Shown here piece by piece: positions 1 through 8,870 of a stretch of 64,000 nucleotides of DNA (within the stretch, counting starts at the first letter, position 1; the number at the start of each line of letters is the position of its first letter). The position numbers and the translations under genes are program-made. The stretch comes from JBAQMG01 sp049302575 (GTDB taxonomy: Bacteria > Bacillota > Desulfitobacteriia > Desulfitobacteriales > Desulfitobacteriaceae): contig JBAQMG010000029.1 in the NCBI GenBank assembly GCA_049302575.1, forward strand, positions 1 to 64,000, read 5' to 3'. The notes below the pieces were generated by a model that ran no database searches, was not told the DNA's origin, and was given only the letters and a program-made list of their open reading frames with translations.

Positions 1-46
1 AATCCGCTGTTTTCAAGGCTTTCAGAGTTTTTCTGAAAATATCTAA

Positions 47-123
47 TGGTGGGTTTGAGAGGACTCGAACCTCCGACCCCCGCGATGTCAACGCGGTACT
101 CTAACCAGCTGAGCTACAAACCC
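47..123 (-). tRNA. tRNA-Val(GAC)
   Basis: A full cloverleaf can be read on the minus strand: acceptor GGGTTTG paired with CAAACCC, anticodon stem CCGCG/CGCGG around loop TTGACAT, T-arm GGTTCGAGTCC, and an encoded CCA end at 47-49. The anticodon is GAC, for valine GUC/GUU codons. It is the last gene of the seven-tRNA cluster in transcription order. Confidence 0.95.
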
Positions 124-135
124 GAGATTTTAAAA

Positions 136-224
136 TGGTGCCGAAGACCGGAATCGAACCGGTACGGGATTTAACTCCCGCGGGATTTTAAGTCCCGTGC
201 GTCTGCCAGTTCCGCCACTTCGGC
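136..224 (-). tRNA. tRNA-Leu(TAA)
   Basis: An 89-base class II tRNA with a long variable arm and an acceptor stem from GCCGAAG/CTTCGGC. The anticodon loop CTTAAAA within stem CGGGA/TCCCG gives anticodon TAA. CCA is encoded at 136-138. Confidence 0.95.
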
Positions 225-233
225 TTGTTTGTG

Positions 234-307
<74 letters not shown>

Positions 308-315
308 AGGAAAAT

Positions 316-390
316 TGGAGCGGGTGACGAGATTCGGACTCGCGACTTTCACCTTGGCAAGGTGACACTCTACCACTGAGTTACACCCGC
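316..390 (-). tRNA. tRNA-Gly(GCC)
   Basis: Acceptor GCGGGTG/CACCCGC. The anticodon stem TCACC/GGTGA with loop TTGCCAA gives anticodon GCC. CCA is encoded at 316-318. Confidence 0.95.
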
Positions 391-404
391 TTGTGGTATG
401 GGTA

Positions 405-480
<76 letters not shown>

Positions 481-550
481 ATGTTCGATGTTCGATCTGT
501 AGTACTATTCCTAATCTTCGTACCACGAATTACGAACTACGAATTTTGAG
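481..550. repeat. heptad-repeat array A (tRNA spacer)
   Basis: The spacer between tRNA-Phe and tRNA-Asp holds two stretches with a 7-base period: ATGTTCG twice from 481, then units of the type TACGAAT from about 524 to 550. Same repeat style as the other heptad arrays in this window. Confidence 0.6.
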
Positions 551-552
551 TA

Positions 553-628
553 TGGCGACCCCGATCGGACTTGAACCGACGATCTCCTGCGTGACAGGCA
601 GGCATGTTAACCACTACACCACGGGGCC
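553..628 (-). tRNA. tRNA-Asp(GTC)
   Basis: Acceptor GGCCCCG pairs with CGGGGTC. The anticodon stem CCTGC/GCAGG with loop CTGTCAC gives anticodon GTC. CCA is encoded. Heptad repeats fill the spacers on both sides of this gene. Confidence 0.95.
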
Positions 629-634
629 GTAATC

Positions 635-748
635 GAGGTTCGATGCACGATGTTCGAAGTTCGAACATCAATCTCTTCCTCATTATAATCCAAAGCTAAG
701 ATCTTAGGTTCTTTCGAACCACGATCTCCGAACTTCGAATCACGATAA

Positions 749-750
<2 letters not shown>
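635..750. repeat. heptad-repeat arrays B1/B2 (tRNA spacer)
   Basis: The spacer between tRNA-Asp and tRNA-Val(TAC) contains GAGGTTC, GATGCAC, GATGTTC, GAAGTTC, GAACATC in perfect 7-base register (635-669). After about 45 bases of non-repeat sequence come GAACCAC, GATCTCC, GAACTTC, GAATCAC (716-743). Bases 649-669 form a near-perfect palindrome. Confidence 0.75.
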
Positions 751-824
<74 letters not shown>

Positions 825-844
825 ATTACAACTGAACGAATTTT

Positions 845-873
845 AGTATACACAAAAAATAGATGACTGTCAA
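845..873 (-). promoter_or_regulatory. sigma-A promoter of the tRNA cluster
   Basis: On the minus strand, TTGACA (868-873) and TATACT (845-850) are separated by exactly 17 bases. This near-consensus promoter lies about 20 bases before the first tRNA gene, as expected for a stable-RNA operon. Apart from it, 825-1018 is AT-rich and shows nothing else. Confidence 0.85.
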
Positions 874-1018
874 AGTATTTTTTGTGTTTCTATAAGATAT
901 TATATAAGTTCCGATTTAAAATGCCCAACTTCATCATCCAAACACAACTATTAATATAGGCGGTTGCAAAAGAAAACGGAGAAATTTTTCAGAGCTTATG
1001 TAGAAAGCAATTTCATTA

Positions 1019-1897
1019 CTACTTTGAGGTAAACCCTAAAATTACTTCACGAACTATCTTGGCAGCTAGCAAGGCAGTTCTCTCGCTGGAATCAAATGCC
1101 GGTGAAACCTCGACCAAATCAAAACCTACTACATTTAAATCCCTCAAAACATGAATAGCCTTAAGGATTTCCTTAGAGGTACATCCACCTGCTTCTGGAG
1201 TCCCTGTTCCCGGGGCGAAAGCAGGATCAACAACATCAATGTCTAAGGAAACATAAACGGGCTTTCCCTTTAATTCTGGCAAAGCCGCCTTTAGCGGTTC
1301 TAAAACATCCTCAATCACTAAATGAGTATATTCCCTAGCAAAGTCAAATTCTTCCCTTGTTCCGGAACGGATTCCAAATTGATAGACGCGTTTTCGACCT
1401 AATAACTCGGCAATTTTACGCATCACTGTAGCATGAGAATTTGTTTCCCCATAATAATCCAGGCGCAGATCAGCATGAGCATCAAAATGGACAACCCTCA
1501 AATCAGGATATTTAGCCCAAAAAGGTTTGATCAAGGGATAACTGACCAAATGTTCTCCCCCAAGGAAAATCGGGAATTTTTGATCTTCTAGTAATTCTTG
1601 ACAGGCCTTCTCAATGATTTCCAAAGATTTGCTCACGTTACCGAAGGGCAAGGCCAAATCTCCAAGGTCACAATACGCAAAATCATTAAGGAGCTTATCT
1701 TGGTAGACGCTATACTCCTCGATCCCTGTAGATACATTACGTATACCCATGGGGCCCATACGCGTCCCTGGACGAAAGCTGACCGTATAATCCATAGGAA
1801 TTCCTAATAATACTACCTTGGCCTCCTCGTAAGTAGCTTCAGCACCCATAAAGGATCCTGGTTTCTCAACCATCTGTTCAATTCTAACTTTGGACAT
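1019..1897 (-). CDS. speB: agmatinase / ureohydrolase
   Basis: Arginase-superfamily enzyme, most likely agmatinase (agmatine to putrescine and urea) acting in polyamine synthesis. The two-manganese site is visible: His116 in GGEH, Asp139/His141/Asp143 in HFDAHAD, and Asp219/Asp221 in SLDIDVVDP. The substrate-loop sequence GTGTPEAGG follows. At 292 aa it has family length. The ATG start has SD GGAG about 8 bases upstream. No speE or other polyamine gene lies beside it; a terminator separates it from the upstream glycosyltransferase. Substrate choice within the family (agmatine, guanidinobutyrate and others) cannot be fixed from sequence alone. Confidence 0.85.
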   Translation of the reverse strand: MSKVRIEQMVEKPGSFMGAEATYEEAKVVLLGIPMDYTVSFRPGTRMGPMGIRNVSTGIEEYSVYQDKLLNDFAYCDLGDLALPFGNVSKSLEIIEKACQELLEDQKFPIFLGGEHLVSYPLIKPFWAKYPDLRVVHFDAHADLRLDYYGETNSHATVMRKIAELLGRKRVYQFGIRSGTREEFDFAREYTHLVIEDVLEPLKAALPELKGKPVYVSLDIDVVDPAFAPGTGTPEAGGCTSKEILKAIHVLRDLNVVGFDLVEVSPAFDSSERTALLAAKIVREVILGFTSK

Positions 1898-1950
1898 CTT
1901 TTTATCTCCTCAAAACGACTATCTTAGCAGTTCTTGCCAAACTTAGGCAA

Positions 1951-1987
1951 TTAAAAAATGGCGCCTAACCTAGAGAAAGGTGCCATA
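1951..1987 (-). terminator. rho-independent terminator after the GT2 gene
   Basis: On the minus strand, TGGCACCT pairs with AGGCGCCA (one G-U pair) around an 11-base loop, followed by TTTTTTAA. It ends the glycosyltransferase transcript before speB. Confidence 0.8.
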
Positions 1988-2049
1988 TTTTCAGATAAGC
2001 TTCGTATATAACACTATTAAAACCACTAAGCAGTAGATTTACAAATAGG

Positions 2050-3333
2050 CTACCCTCGACTTATTGCCGAAAGTTTCTTTTGCTTATTAACATCTTCGTA
2101 ACTGATTGATCGGGTATGCACTGTATGTGACCATTGTTTGTCCTTGCGATTTAAGAAACCGAGGAAGACAATCGGAATCCAGCTGTAAATGAAAATCGGA
2201 TATAATATTAAACCCAGATAAGCACGCCAAGGCAGTCTATCCAGAGCTAACGCAGCGACGGGATAAACGTATTGAATCGCAGATAAAATTTGCCAACCCG
2301 TCCACGGCATAACTAAAGAAAAAAGGTGAGTATAATGTGGTTGAAAAGCCGACACCAGATTAGTAAGCATAAAGAAGGTTGCAATCATGACCAAAGCCGG
2401 TTGAAAAAGATGAACTGCGGCATCAATATAGGTCAATTTACGTTCTTTTATCCCTCTCAGTAACAGTGGGAAAAAATACCGACCAGCGACATCCACTTGC
2501 CCCTGTGCCCAACGTTTTCGTTGGTGCCACGACTGCACAAAGGTTAAAGGTTTTTCATCATAAACCACCGCGTCATGCGCCCAAGAAGTCTTAACTCCAT
2601 GACTTAAAGCCTTCATACTGAATTCTAAATCCTCAGTCAATGAAGTAGCACCCCAACCAAACTGTTTCAAAACCTCAGTTGAGATACACATCCCTGTCCC
2701 ACCCAAAACATTGGACAAACCAATATTATAACGGGCTAATTGCAAAAGTCTGTTTGTTATCCAGAAAGCAATTGAAAATGTATTAGTAACCCAAGTATCA
2801 AACGGATTTTTGGAATCTAAGTAACACTGAACGATCTTTTCTCCTTGACAAAGTTTATTATTCATTTCCACTAAAAAGTTTTCTTTGACTAAATTATCAG
2901 CATCGAAAATAACAACAGCATGGTATTGCCGCTCCATTCGAAACAACCGATGGAACATCCATTCTAAGGCAAATCCTTTGCCTTTCTTGATGCTATTAAA
3001 CCGTTGATGAACTGAAGCACCTGCGTTTCGAGCAATCAAAGCCGTTTTATCAGTGCAATTATCTGCAACTACAAAAACGTCGTATAATTCACGTGGATAA
3101 TCCATTTGGAACAGATTGTCTATTAACGGTTCTATAACCTTTTCTTCATTGTGTGCTGCAATGACCATCGCAAAGGTTTTTTCCGGAATTAATATCTTGG
3201 TCTCTTTTCTTCTATAAAGCCCAAACATCGAAAGTATAAAATAATAGAAGGTAAAAACAATAATAATTATTTGCACAGGTATCATAATTCCATTAAAGAT
3301 TTGAGAACCTGTTACCCCAGTGAAAGATTCCAA
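2050..3333 (-). CDS. membrane glycosyltransferase, family 2
   Basis: Processive-type family 2 glycosyltransferase of the cellulose synthase/PgaC/hyaluronan synthase fold, expected to polymerise or transfer a sugar from a nucleotide sugar at the inner membrane face. One N-terminal membrane segment (about 18-40) precedes the cytosolic GT-A domain with AHNEE (60-64), VVADNC (88-93), DAD (144-146), TED (233-235) and QRKRW (271-275, the QxxRW motif). Further membrane segments lie at about 312-335 and 365-405. The TTG start has SD GGGAGG about 10 bases upstream. No polysaccharide-export partner is adjacent, so the product is unknown. Confidence 0.8.
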   Translation of the reverse strand: MESFTGVTGSQIFNGIMIPVQIIIIVFTFYYFILSMFGLYRRKETKILIPEKTFAMVIAAHNEEKVIEPLIDNLFQMDYPRELYDVFVVADNCTDKTALIARNAGASVHQRFNSIKKGKGFALEWMFHRLFRMERQYHAVVIFDADNLVKENFLVEMNNKLCQGEKIVQCYLDSKNPFDTWVTNTFSIAFWITNRLLQLARYNIGLSNVLGGTGMCISTEVLKQFGWGATSLTEDLEFSMKALSHGVKTSWAHDAVVYDEKPLTFVQSWHQRKRWAQGQVDVAGRYFFPLLLRGIKERKLTYIDAAVHLFQPALVMIATFFMLTNLVSAFQPHYTHLFSLVMPWTGWQILSAIQYVYPVAALALDRLPWRAYLGLILYPIFIYSWIPIVFLGFLNRKDKQWSHTVHTRSISYEDVNKQKKLSAISRG

Positions 3334-3472
3334 TATTTCTAGCCTCCCTTAAACGTTAAAATTTTATCATACTTTTTTTTCTTTTACAAGATAATCCTCT
3401 GATTAATGCAAAGCTAGTTTAAGATTGTCCATAGTTTAGTTTTATTAGTAACCAAAGATAAATAGAACTATT

Positions 3473-3790
3473 CTAACGACGCCGAAAGAATTTTAACATT
3501 AAAAATAAAACGAACGACATAAAGAATAATAAAAAGGTTAGACTAACTTTTATTCCGAAACTGACGGATGACCAATAGGTCTGACCAATTCTCGAGCCAG
3601 ATACATAAGGAATAAAGGCTTGGAAAATTGCCGTAGCTCCTTGAGCGATTATTACCAATAAGGCGAGTCCAGAAATTATCGCTAGTATTCCCATAACTCC
3701 TGTAGGTGTATCCAACTTCCAACGTCTTAGGATTTCCTTCTTTACCCAATACAGTTCTATAAATAACTCCCTAAAAATCCTCCGCAACAT
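3473..3790 (-). CDS. small two-helix membrane protein, unknown
   Basis: Unrecognised 105-aa protein. It has a basic N-terminus rich in Arg/Lys and aromatic residues, two hydrophobic segments (about 34-58 and 77-100), and an RRR C-terminus. The ATG is preceded by GGGGTGAG. It lies between the glycosyltransferase and a cyclophilin gene, with terminators separating it from its upstream neighbour, so it is probably transcribed alone. No catalytic motif is visible. Confidence 0.6.
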   Translation of the reverse strand: MLRRIFRELFIELYWVKKEILRRWKLDTPTGVMGILAIISGLALLVIIAQGATAIFQAFIPYVSGSRIGQTYWSSVSFGIKVSLTFLLFFMSFVLFLMLKFFRRR

Positions 3791-3865
3791 AATCTCACCC
3801 CAGTTTAATAATATGAAACTTCGGCTAAGCGCAGACTATTAGCAAGGACACTATTGGTATAATCT

Positions 3866-3888
3866 AAAGCCACCTCAAGGGTGGCTTT
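3866..3888 (-). terminator. terminator of the cyclophilin gene
   Basis: AAAGCCACC and GGTGGCTTT form a perfect 9-bp stem with a 5-base loop, 12 bases after the stop codon at 3901. The T tract is short. Confidence 0.7.
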
Positions 3889-3900
3889 AGCACAACAAGC

Positions 3901-4695
3901 TTATTTCAACACTTCTGGCTCAGGGTAATTCACTCCAAAAGTTTCAACTGTTACAGTTTTCATCTTTTGATCTTCTAACGGCTTATCACTACTATTCTTG
4001 TTGCTGTTAACAATTTTATCTACTTCACTCATACCTTCCATAACCTTGCCAAAAGCAGCATATTCACCGTCTAAACTAGGGGCTTTAGCGACCATTATAA
4101 AAAATTGGGAACCAGCAGTGTCTCGCCCTTGGGCTCTAGCCATCGATAGAACTCCCCTATCATGGAGCAAACTATTATTAAAACCATTGCTAGTAAATTC
4201 ACCCTTTATATTGTAGCCTGGTCCACCTTGACCAGTGCCCTGAGGATCCCCGCCTTGTACCATGAATTTTGGGATTACTCGATGAAATATTAAGCCATTA
4301 TAAAAACCTTTATGCACTAGCGATATGAAATTTCTTACCGTATTCGGGGCAACTGTCGGAAGGAGTTCAATTTTAACAGTATTTCCATCTTCCATGGTAA
4401 TCGTTACCAGCGGATTCTGATTAATCTGGGGATTTGTTTTCGCGGTCTCTGTCTGAGCCTGACTATCTGTTTTAGCAACTGGTGGAAGCTCTTTAGCAGG
4501 CGGAGTCTGACCATTTTGTGCCTCAGTAGTTGGAGCTTTGTCGGTTTTCAGAACACCCTCTTCTTTTAATGTACCTTGATTCGTATTTGTCCCACAACCG
4601 ATAATTGTCATAATAAAAATTAATCCGACTACTAAAATCAGTTTACTTACGTAAGATTTTGAACTGTTTAGTTTTTTCTTAATAGGCATGTACAT
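3901..4695 (-). CDS. lipoprotein peptidyl-prolyl isomerase (cyclophilin)
   Basis: Surface-anchored cyclophilin-type prolyl isomerase, likely helping exported proteins fold. It starts with a basic segment and a hydrophobic stretch ending in the lipobox IIGC (Cys34), followed by an acidic/Gln/Thr/Pro-rich linker (about 35-95). The cyclophilin domain then runs to the C-terminus with FHRVIPKFMVQGGDPQGTG and the later SQFFIM motif. ATGs at 4695 and 4689 are both possible; GGGAGG is better spaced for the first. It is monocistronic, with a terminator downstream. Confidence 0.85.
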   Translation of the reverse strand: MYMPIKKKLNSSKSYVSKLILVVGLIFIMTIIGCGTNTNQGTLKEEGVLKTDKAPTTEAQNGQTPPAKELPPVAKTDSQAQTETAKTNPQINQNPLVTITMEDGNTVKIELLPTVAPNTVRNFISLVHKGFYNGLIFHRVIPKFMVQGGDPQGTGQGGPGYNIKGEFTSNGFNNSLLHDRGVLSMARAQGRDTAGSQFFIMVAKAPSLDGEYAAFGKVMEGMSEVDKIVNSNKNSSDKPLEDQKMKTVTVETFGVNYPEPEVLK

Positions 4696-4893
4696 TATCC
4701 CCTCCCAAATTAAGTTCTATAATTTATGAATCATTTCTATAATTATGAAATATTCTCCATGAAATAATTTTTCCCTGCAAGTGCTTAGTCTTCAATTAAA
4801 AAACTCCAGCAACTCACTTTTAGACAACCATGTCGAAAGATCATTTACAACCTTACTTAGCAAATATTAAACGCAACTTTCAATGATTAATAT

Positions 4894-4922
4894 TTGACAT
4901 GCTTCAATTTTCCAGTTATACT
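4894..4922 (+). promoter_or_regulatory. sigma-A promoter with long leader, zinc-ribbon gene
   Basis: TTGACA (4894-4899), a 17-base spacer and TATACT (4917-4922) make a near-consensus promoter. Transcription would start near 4929, leaving a leader of about 110 bases before the ATG at 5039. The leader contains an inverted repeat TGGGAA/TTCCCA (4980-5004). The rest of the 4696-5038 gap is AT-rich, with only a weak possible decayed 7-base repeat near 4710-4760. Confidence 0.75.
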
Positions 4923-5038
4923 AAATGAAACTCGTTAGTTTTTGTGGATTAAAGCAAACCTTCTTGATTGCCTTAGGCGTGGGAAGCGTAGTGGATATTT
5001 CCCATACAGCGGGTAATAAAATCTTGGAGGTTTTTTAA

Positions 5039-5353
5039 ATGTTTAATGACAAAGAATTAAGTTGCAGAGATTGCGGTCGTGAGTTTACCTTTTCAGCATC
5101 AGAACAAGAGTTCTACGCTGAAAAAGGGTTTACGAATGAGCCTGGTCGTTGCCCAGAGTGTCGTGCAGCCAAAAAAGCACAAACCAGAAACAATGGCGGC
5201 GGCAGTTATGGTGCTCGACCACAACGCGAAATGTTCCCAGCAACCTGCTCCGCTTGCGGCAAGGAAACAACTGTTCCTTTCCAACCTACTGGCGAAAAAC
5301 CTGTTTATTGCCGTGATTGTTACCAACCACAACCACGCAGAAACAACTGGTAA
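5039..5353 (+). CDS. small double zinc-ribbon protein
   Basis: 104-aa protein with two Cys4 zinc-binding units. The first is CRDCG...CPEC at the N-terminus (about 9-41); the second is CSACGKET...PVYCRDC at the C-terminus (about 71-93), joined by a Gly/Asn/Arg-rich linker. The block EQEFYAEKGF is typical of a widespread zinc-ribbon family of unknown function in Firmicutes and Chloroflexi. The basic tail suggests nucleic acid binding (inference). SD GGAGG lies 8 bases before the ATG. A close paralogue lies at 37408-37701. It has its own promoter and terminator. Confidence 0.85.
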   Translation: MFNDKELSCRDCGREFTFSASEQEFYAEKGFTNEPGRCPECRAAKKAQTRNNGGGSYGARPQREMFPATCSACGKETTVPFQPTGEKPVYCRDCYQPQPRRNNW

Positions 5354-5364
5354 GATCAACTTTA

Positions 5365-5404
5365 ATAGAACCTTTCCCGTTTACGGGAAAGGTTCTATTT
5401 TTAT
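5365..5404 (+). terminator. terminator of the zinc-ribbon gene
   Basis: ATAGAACCTTTCCCG pairs with CGGGAAAGGTTCTAT around a short loop, followed by a T tract (5398-5402). It is a strong rho-independent terminator 12 bases after the stop codon. Confidence 0.9.
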
Positions 5405-5470
5405 GCAAAAGGTGGTACAACCAGCCGTAGTTGCACTTTTGCACCCGCAAATGTATACATTCTGATATGC

Positions 5471-6382
5471 CTAGCTAAAAAGATTCAAAAATCCCTTAGG
5501 AATCTGACTCTCAAAACGAACTTCTTCTCCAGTCACTGGATGTCGAAAGACAAGGACTCGAGCATGAAGTCCTAGACGATTAATTGGGCTTTTGCTCCCT
5601 CCATATTTTTTATCCCCAATTACACTGTGTCCAATATCTTGCATGTGGACACGGATTTGATTCTTTCGCCCAGTTTCCAGTTTTACTTCTAGTAAAGAAT
5701 AAGAATTATTCTTCTTTATTACCTGATAATGGGTCACAGCTTTTTGACCATCATTGGGAGTACGACTGGAGTACATGCAAAGTGCTTTATTTTCTTTCAA
5801 CCAAGAGGTTATCGTACCTTGATCTTTTGCTACGAGACCTTCGACAACCACTGCATAACTCCGTTCCAGAACAACTTCTTTCCAAGCGTTTTGTAACGCT
5901 TCCTTCACCTCTCCACTCTTAGCAAACATCATTAACCCAGAGGTCGCCCTATCTAAACGATGTACCACAAAGATCCGATTTTTCGAATCTCTTTTTTTTA
6001 CATGCTCACTTAAAATATTATAGGCTGTATGCTCTTTTTCAAAATCCGTAGCAATAGATAGCATTCCAGCTTGTTTTTCAATAACAATAATATATGGGTC
6101 CTCAAATACTATTTTTAGCCCTTGAGGCTGGCTTTCCTGCAACACTTTAATTCCACTTATAACAACCTGTTGTCCAACCTCCAACGGCTGGTTATAGACA
6201 GTTGTTACTTTATTATCTACCAAAATCTGGTGATGCACTAGTAAGGACTTAATACTGTTGCGACCCTTATCTGGCATCTGTGCAAGTAAAAAATTTAGTA
6301 ACTCTGTATTTTCAGTGACATATAAACAAGTTTGTTTTACTTTATTTATTTTGATCCCTAATTCATTGCGTATTATTTTCAT
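5471..6382 (-). CDS. RluA-family pseudouridine synthase
   Basis: Pseudouridine synthase acting on rRNA or tRNA. The N-terminal part (about 1-80) looks like an S4-type RNA-binding module; the catalytic domain carries HRLDRATSGLMMFAKS, whose Asp is the expected nucleophile. Later GRKNQIRVHM and GDKKYGG match the family. At 303 aa the length is normal. The ATG is preceded by AAGGGG. The exact uridine modified cannot be named from sequence. Confidence 0.85.
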   Translation of the reverse strand: MKIIRNELGIKINKVKQTCLYVTENTELLNFLLAQMPDKGRNSIKSLLVHHQILVDNKVTTVYNQPLEVGQQVVISGIKVLQESQPQGLKIVFEDPYIIVIEKQAGMLSIATDFEKEHTAYNILSEHVKKRDSKNRIFVVHRLDRATSGLMMFAKSGEVKEALQNAWKEVVLERSYAVVVEGLVAKDQGTITSWLKENKALCMYSSRTPNDGQKAVTHYQVIKKNNSYSLLEVKLETGRKNQIRVHMQDIGHSVIGDKKYGGSKSPINRLGLHARVLVFRHPVTGEEVRFESQIPKGFLNLFS

Positions 6383-6420
6383 GTGTTACCCCTTATCCAT
6401 CGTATTTTTAACACTATCAA

Positions 6421-6549
6421 GTGGCCAAAGAATCTAAGACCGCGGAGGATGTCCACAATACGCTTAAGGATCTCTTTAAACGTACAATCCAAGAAGTTCT
6501 GGAAACCGAGCTTAGTGAGCATTTGGGCTATCAGAAGAGTAACATAAGA
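6421..6549 (+). pseudogene. IS256-family transposase remnant (5' end)
   Basis: The frame from GTG 6421 encodes an N-terminal fragment with DLFKRTIQEVLETELSEHLG, the hallmark start of IS256/mutator transposases. Similarity stops near codon 42. The remaining approximately 350 residues, including the DDE catalytic residues, are absent, and no terminal inverted repeats are evident. It is a decayed, non-functional trace lying divergent to the RluA gene. The sequence from 6550 to 6876 shows no other gene. Confidence 0.7.
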
Positions 6550-6876
6550 CCTCACTATATATACCCAATACAAGAGGACTTTAAAATTCAGACTGCTGAT
6601 ATCTATGATAAACCTTTCGGTAAACTAATCAAATTACCCTTTTTATGAAAGAAATTAATCTCGTGAATGTTTTATTTTTACAAACAAACGCCACGCAAAA
6701 AGCAAGCACGTTCTCTTAATTTAATCACTGCTTTAAGATCTGATTAATATTTCTTTGAACTCGATCCTGTGCTCCCGTATTATGGTAGAAGGAGGTTGTC
6801 TCGTTCCGCTTTGTTGCAGGACTATTCTATTTAATCGCGAATTACCTTAGAGATTCTATAACAGGAGTGAATTTCT

Positions 6877-7767
6877 TTGGAAAACAAGAACTCTTTAATA
6901 ACTTCAAAGCCCCCCGATCAACCCCCGAAGAACTTTACCCGACGTATAATAAAATCCAAATATCTTCCTACTCCTAATAAATGGTCAAATAATGAAGTCA
7001 CTGTTGCTTGGCTCGGTCACGCCAGTTTTTTACTTAACTTCTTTGGTACGAGAATCCTGATTGATCCAGCTTTAAACTCACATGTTGGCCTTACGCCAGC
7101 CGGTGATTTTACTATAGGACCAAGGCGTTATCTAGCTCCAGCTTTAAGTAGCGGAGAAGTCGGTCCTCTCGATTTATTGCTTGTCTCGCATGCTCATACA
7201 GATCACTTTGATTATCCAACGTTACGCAAATTACAATCACCCACTACCATCGCAATGACTGCTAAAAATACACTACCCCTGTGGGCTGGTATGAAATTCC
7301 AATCTATTGAAGAGCTCCATTGGCAAGCTAGTAAATCTCTTGCAGGCGTAACTGTCAAGGCCATTGAAGGTAAACATTGGGGGGCCAGAATCCCTTGGAA
7401 AAAAGGTATGGAAGCTAACAGTTTACTGCTATCTAAAAATGGCATCAATCTATTTTTCGGAGCTGATACAGGCTATACCGATCTCCTTAAACAACAACTA
7501 GCAGGTATTCCGATAGACCTAGCTATCATGGGTATTGGTGCTTACTCCCCCAAATCCTTTGAGAGTAAACATGCGACTCCTGAACAAGCTTGGAAAATGG
7601 CTGAGGAAATCTCTGCAAAATGGATTATCCCCATGCACTGGGGAGCTTTCAAACTATCCAAAGAGCCCATGGAAGAACCCATTGCCCGCTTCAGACAAGC
7701 CGCCTCAGGACAAATGGAAAAGGTAGCACTCCAAGAAACAGGAGTTACTTGGGTACTACCACGCTAA
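6877..7767 (+). CDS. MBL-fold hydrolase, NAPE-PLD/UlaG-like
   Basis: Metallo-beta-lactamase-fold hydrolase. It opens with WLGHASFLL, then SHAHTDHFD (the HxHxDH metal motif), FGADTGY and MHWGAF, the pattern of the Lactamase_B_2 group that includes N-acylphosphatidylethanolamine phospholipase D-like and UlaG-like proteins. Members act on phosphodiester or lactone substrates; the substrate here is unknown. The TTG start has SD CAGGAG 10 bases upstream. No signal peptide is seen, so it is probably cytoplasmic. Length (296 aa) is normal and it appears monocistronic. Confidence 0.8.
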   Translation: MENKNSLITSKPPDQPPKNFTRRIIKSKYLPTPNKWSNNEVTVAWLGHASFLLNFFGTRILIDPALNSHVGLTPAGDFTIGPRRYLAPALSSGEVGPLDLLLVSHAHTDHFDYPTLRKLQSPTTIAMTAKNTLPLWAGMKFQSIEELHWQASKSLAGVTVKAIEGKHWGARIPWKKGMEANSLLLSKNGINLFFGADTGYTDLLKQQLAGIPIDLAIMGIGAYSPKSFESKHATPEQAWKMAEEISAKWIIPMHWGAFKLSKEPMEEPIARFRQAASGQMEKVALQETGVTWVLPR

Positions 7768-7912
7768 AGTCCGATCGTTTTCAGCTTAAAATAATAAATT
7801 TGCCTCTGAAATTCTCCACTGACCTTTTCTTGCTCGACGTTTATCATTACGCATGGCCAAAAACACGAAAGTATTCCAACCGATTACCACCCTGCTGAAT
7901 TCAGCGCCATAT

Positions 7913-8536
7913 TTAGTTTGCTAATTCAAATTCTCTTTTTTCGTTGTTAAAAATAAATACTTCTCCTGTTTCAATTATGTAATACCAACCGTAAATATTA
8001 ATTTCCTTTTTGTTAAATTTATCTTTGATGGTAGGATAGGTTAGCAGATGTTTCATCTGTTCGATAATGTTAATTTGCTCTGTTAGCCATTCTTTAATAT
8101 TTTCGTCGTTACCTTCTAGCTCTTTCAATGCCCTCTCTTTAACACTATGAGCTAACTCTAACCATTTCTTTGTATGCGGTATTTCATCAAGTACTTCATT
8201 TGGTAAATACATCGACGCGCAACCCCCGCAATTAGAGTGACCACAAACCACAATATTTTTTACCTTTAGAATATTTATGGCATATTCAATGCCTGAGGTA
8301 GTAGCTACATACTCCTTTGTTTCCCTATAGGGCGGCACAAGGTTAGCAATATTCCGAATAACGAATAATTCCCCTGGCAGCGTTTTTGTAATTAAGTCTG
8401 GGACGACTCTTGAATCAGAACATGCGATGAACAAGGTATGTGGTTCTTGAAAGCTTTTTAATTTATTAAATAAACTTTTATGTTCTTCAAAGTCTTGTTT
8501 TCTAAATCTTATTAACCCATCCAATAAGCTTTGCAT
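7913..8536 (-). CDS. beta-class carbonic anhydrase
   Basis: Beta carbonic anhydrase interconverting CO2 and bicarbonate, useful in an organism with C1 metabolism. Zinc ligands Cys39 (ACSDSR, with the Asp41/Arg43 dyad), His100 and Cys103 (GHSNCGGC) are all present. At 207 aa it has family length and no signal peptide. The codon and base usage is AT-richer than its neighbours by eye, but this is not strong evidence of transfer. The 334-base gap to its right holds short inverted repeats (near 8760-8790) but no gene. Confidence 0.9.
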   Translation of the reverse strand: MQSLLDGLIRFRKQDFEEHKSLFNKLKSFQEPHTLFIACSDSRVVPDLITKTLPGELFVIRNIANLVPPYRETKEYVATTSGIEYAINILKVKNIVVCGHSNCGGCASMYLPNEVLDEIPHTKKWLELAHSVKERALKELEGNDENIKEWLTEQINIIEQMKHLLTYPTIKDKFNKKEINIYGWYYIIETGEVFIFNNEKREFELAN

Positions 8537-8870
8537 AACTTAACCCTCCATAATCGGCCTCATCTTCTCTACATCTCAAACCGCAATTGAAACACCTTAG
8601 TCTTCGTCTTTCGACGTTAACATCTCGTCCCGGTGAATAAAAACGAGATTCGATAAAAATATGCTGTACTGAGAAATCCCAAAGTCTAAACATGCTAATA
8701 CATATGAATACTAACACTGTCCTCCCAATGTGTTATAATTTGAGGAATTAGTGTCAGACTATAGTGAGCGAACTCGCTACGCTCGATGATTCAACTATAT
8801 CATTATACCGTTAGTTGTAGTTATGCTTCCCGAAAATAATTTTCGCCAGCACTAAAAAGGGGGATTTAAC

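Noticed and set aside
481..550. CRISPR array
   Set aside because: The repeats are 7-base tandem units without longer identical repeats or unique spacers, and no cas genes are present in the window.
6421..6648. Active IS256 element
   Set aside because: Only about 42 N-terminal codons resemble transposase; catalytic residues and terminal repeats are missing.
8502..8717. 71-codon minus-strand frame upstream of carbonic anhydrase
   Set aside because: No SD and no family features; overlaps the carbonic anhydrase start. Two Cys pairs in it are not enough to support a gene.
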